64,000 nucleotides of DNA. It comes from Algibacter sp. L3A6. Its GTDB lineage: Bacteria; Bacteroidota; Bacteroidia; Flavobacteriales; Flavobacteriaceae. This document shows positions 62,456-64,000 of the stretch, one piece after another. A program made the translations under genes and the position numbers. Below the pieces are notes generated by a model. The model saw nothing but the letters and a program-made list of their open reading frames with translations, ran no database searches and was not told where the DNA came from. Position 1 is the stretch's first letter, and the number at the start of each line of letters is the position of its first letter. Where the stretch lies: the NCBI RefSeq assembly GCF_009796825.1, contig NZ_CP047030.1, forward strand, positions 434,001 through 498,000, written 5' to 3'.

Positions 62456-63585
62456 TATTTATCGTCCGTTTTATCTGTTGTTTTAAAAGGCTTAACAAGC
62501 ATTCCGGCGTAAGCGCCTGGCACTGCCTTTTTAAGAATTACTGTACCATTTGGCACATTCTTTAAAACCACTTTTGTTTCAGAAAAATAGACAGGTTTAG
62601 CAGGCATTACATCAAGTAAACTATCTCTAACAATAAAAATCTCGTTACTTTCTGATAATAATCCTCTATCGATTTCTATAGCATCCTCCTCATCCCGAGC
62701 GTCTAGTTGCGCTTCGAGATACAAGCCTTCTTTTAAAGTATCGTCCTTAACATCAATATAAGCCGTAATGGTTTGCGTGGTAGCGTCTACGCTTCCGTTA
62801 ACGCGAGACACAAGACCTGTATAAGTTTCGGTTTTATCTAAATTAGTCAGTTTCACAGTTTCGCCAACTTTAAGCATACTAGCATAACTTTTACTTAAGG
62901 CTACTTCCATTTCGTATACAGAAGGATCAATAAACTCACCTAATTTCTGTCCGCCTCTCACCAAAGAACCTTCCGTTACTAAGGCTTCAGTTAAAATACC
63001 CGAAAAAGGAGCAGAAATATTATACTTAAATAAACGCTGTTCTAAATTTTTAACATTGTAATAACTAGATACAATACCACGACCGGTAATAAAATAGTTT
63101 TCTTTATCCGAAGTCATTTTTGGTAACTCTGGTGTTGTTTTATTTAAATCGAAACTAGAAAGATAATCTTGCCATTTCTGAAAAACATCTGTAAAATCTA
63201 AACGCAAATCTGGCATTATTGCCGCAATATCGTTATATAAATTACTTTTGGCAGATTGAACACTTGAGTAATATTCCGAAGCATCTACACGTATAAGCGT
63301 TTGCCCTTTTCTGTACTTTTGCCCTGGTTTAAAAAGAATATTAGACGATTTAAAAATCCCTTCAACTTCCGAGTAAATTTCCATACGACGCTTAGCAACC
63401 AAGCTTCCGTTTGCCGGAATTACAATCTGAATTGTACTATTTACAACGGTATCAGTAAGAACCATTTTTACAACTTTCTCCTTAATAGGTTTAGGTTTGT
63501 TCTTTTCGTCAATGAGTTTTTTAGCAAAAAAAACAGAAAACCCAATGAATAAAATTCCTATGCCGGAAAGTATAAAATTTCGCAT
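62455..63585 (-). CDS. RND efflux periplasmic adaptor (HlyD/MFP)
   Basis: 376 aa. N-terminal membrane anchor (about 3-20), lipoyl halves (YSEVEGIFKSS...GQTLIRVDASEY and YNISAPFSGILTEALVTEGSLVRGGQKLGEFIDP), a hairpin between, then barrel domains. First gene of the operon; overlaps the permease start by one base (ATGA-type). Confidence 0.9.
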   Translation of the reverse strand: MRNFILSGIGILFIGFSVFFAKKLIDEKNKPKPIKEKVVKMVLTDTVVNSTIQIVIPANGSLVAKRRMEIYSEVEGIFKSSNILFKPGQKYRKGQTLIRVDASEYYSSVQSAKSNLYNDIAAIMPDLRLDFTDVFQKWQDYLSSFDLNKTTPELPKMTSDKENYFITGRGIVSSYYNVKNLEQRLFKYNISAPFSGILTEALVTEGSLVRGGQKLGEFIDPSVYEMEVALSKSYASMLKVGETVKLTNLDKTETYTGLVSRVNGSVDATTQTITAYIDVKDDTLKEGLYLEAQLDARDEEDAIEIDRGLLSESNEIFIVRDSLLDVMPAKPVYFSETKVVLKNVPNGTVILKKAVPGAYAGMLVKPFKTTDKTDDK

Positions 63586-63659
63586 GATAATGGTTTTGGT
63601 GGTAAGTTGTCAAAATTACCCAATAACTCATCCCGAAAAGTTAAAAAAAACATAAAAAA

Positions 63660-63689
63660 AACGGAAACTACACATTTGCAGTTTCCGTT
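63660..63689 (-). terminator. Terminator of the ABC-F gene
   Basis: AACGGAAACT (63,660-63,669) pairs exactly with AGTTTCCGTT (63,680-63,689); the minus strand continues with a long T run. Confidence 0.82.
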
Positions 63690-63768
63690 AAAATTTTAAA
63701 GAAATCTAAATATTATTGTTAATTACTCACGTAAATTTAAATTTCAGGTATTAAATCAGGTTTTTAAC

Positions 63769-64000
63769 CTAAAACTTTTCAATTTCCATTTGAATATCTT
63801 CCCATTTTTGCATAAAATTCTGCAAATCAGATTTCATTTTTTGGTAATCATCAAAGAAATTTGGTTTAGATGAAACTTCTTCATAATTAATTTCAAGCTC
63901 AGCATCTATCTTTTTAATTTTGCGCTCCATCTCGCTAATTTTAGACTCAACGTTGCTTAATTTATTATTTAAAGATTTTATTTTCTTTTGATCTTCGTAA
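63769..64000 (-). CDS. ABC-F family ATPase, C-terminal end (partial)
   Basis: 76 codons up to a TAG stop at 63,769-63,771; the gene continues past the right edge. The visible part is the charged C-terminal coiled coil typical of Uup-type ABC-F proteins (KIKSLNNKLSNVESKISEMERKI ... NFFDDYQKMKSDLQNFMQKWEDIQ). ABC-F proteins act on the ribosome. ATPase domains are outside the window. Confidence 0.65.
   Translation of the reverse strand, partial: YEDQKKIKSLNNKLSNVESKISEMERKIKKIDAELEINYEEVSSKPNFFDDYQKMKSDLQNFMQKWEDIQMEIEKF

Overview
The window is AT-rich bacterial DNA from the phylum Bacteroidota, most likely a marine-type member of the family Flavobacteriaceae. The support is a T9SS-type C-terminal sorting domain on an endonuclease, a GLPGLI protein beside a TonB-type receptor, an RND permease fused to a TolC domain, TAnnTTTG-type -7 boxes, and many small lipoproteins. 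No rRNA is present. One tRNA, initiator Met(CAU), lies near the right end.

Layout. (1) 1-5.7 kb is ordinary chromosome: an MtfA-like peptidase, a lipoprotein, a nonsense-mutated M23 peptidase, an AraC regulator, an aldehyde dehydrogenase and a zinc-ribbon protein. (2) 5.8-7.09 kb holds an XerD-like tyrosine recombinase and a candidate attI. (3) 7,091-53,154 is a very large integron-like cassette array. I can delimit 16 attC-like recombination sites (called attC1 to attC16 here). In 14 of 16 cassettes the first 9-10 bases (after G|TT) are the reverse complement of the bases that open that cassette's own attC, and this sequence differs between cassettes. Cassette genes are nearly all on the + strand and are mostly unique small lipoproteins, membrane proteins and unknowns. 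Three cassettes are large: a 9.0-kb heavy-metal efflux operon (18.55-27.56 kb), a 4.0-kb GLPGLI/TonB-receptor operon (42.1-46.1 kb) and the three-to-four-gene first cassette. Between attC9 and attC10 lies about 10 kb of other DNA: an SOS set (SRAP, UmuC, UmuD), a secreted endonuclease I, and a small integrative element (integrase, excisionase-like HTH, primase/helicase-like protein). (4) 53.2-56.6 kb holds IS debris and a second small integrase module next to tRNA-fMet. (5) 56.9-64 kb is chromosome again: an LRR protein, an RND multidrug-type tripartite efflux operon and the end of an ABC-F ATPase.

Mobile elements on top of the array. Five copies of one IS110-family element (1227-1228 bp) all sit at exactly the same position inside attC sites, between the R'' end (CAACA) and the following CCGTRTA. 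The non-coding end upstream of each transposase folds as a bridge-RNA-like target loop. One guide strand reads CCGTATA in the two copies inserted at CCGTATA and CCGTGTA in the three copies inserted at CCGTGTA, so guide and target agree in five of five. Two identical IS3-family elements and one different IS3-family element also interrupt the array.

The main discovery candidates are: the cassette array, whose sites keep GTT but not the classical GTTRRRY core and whose recombinase lacks the IntI-specific insertion; and the attC-hunting, RNA-guided IS110 family that parasitises it. Functions of most cassette genes cannot be assigned from sequence alone, and this is stated entry by entry.
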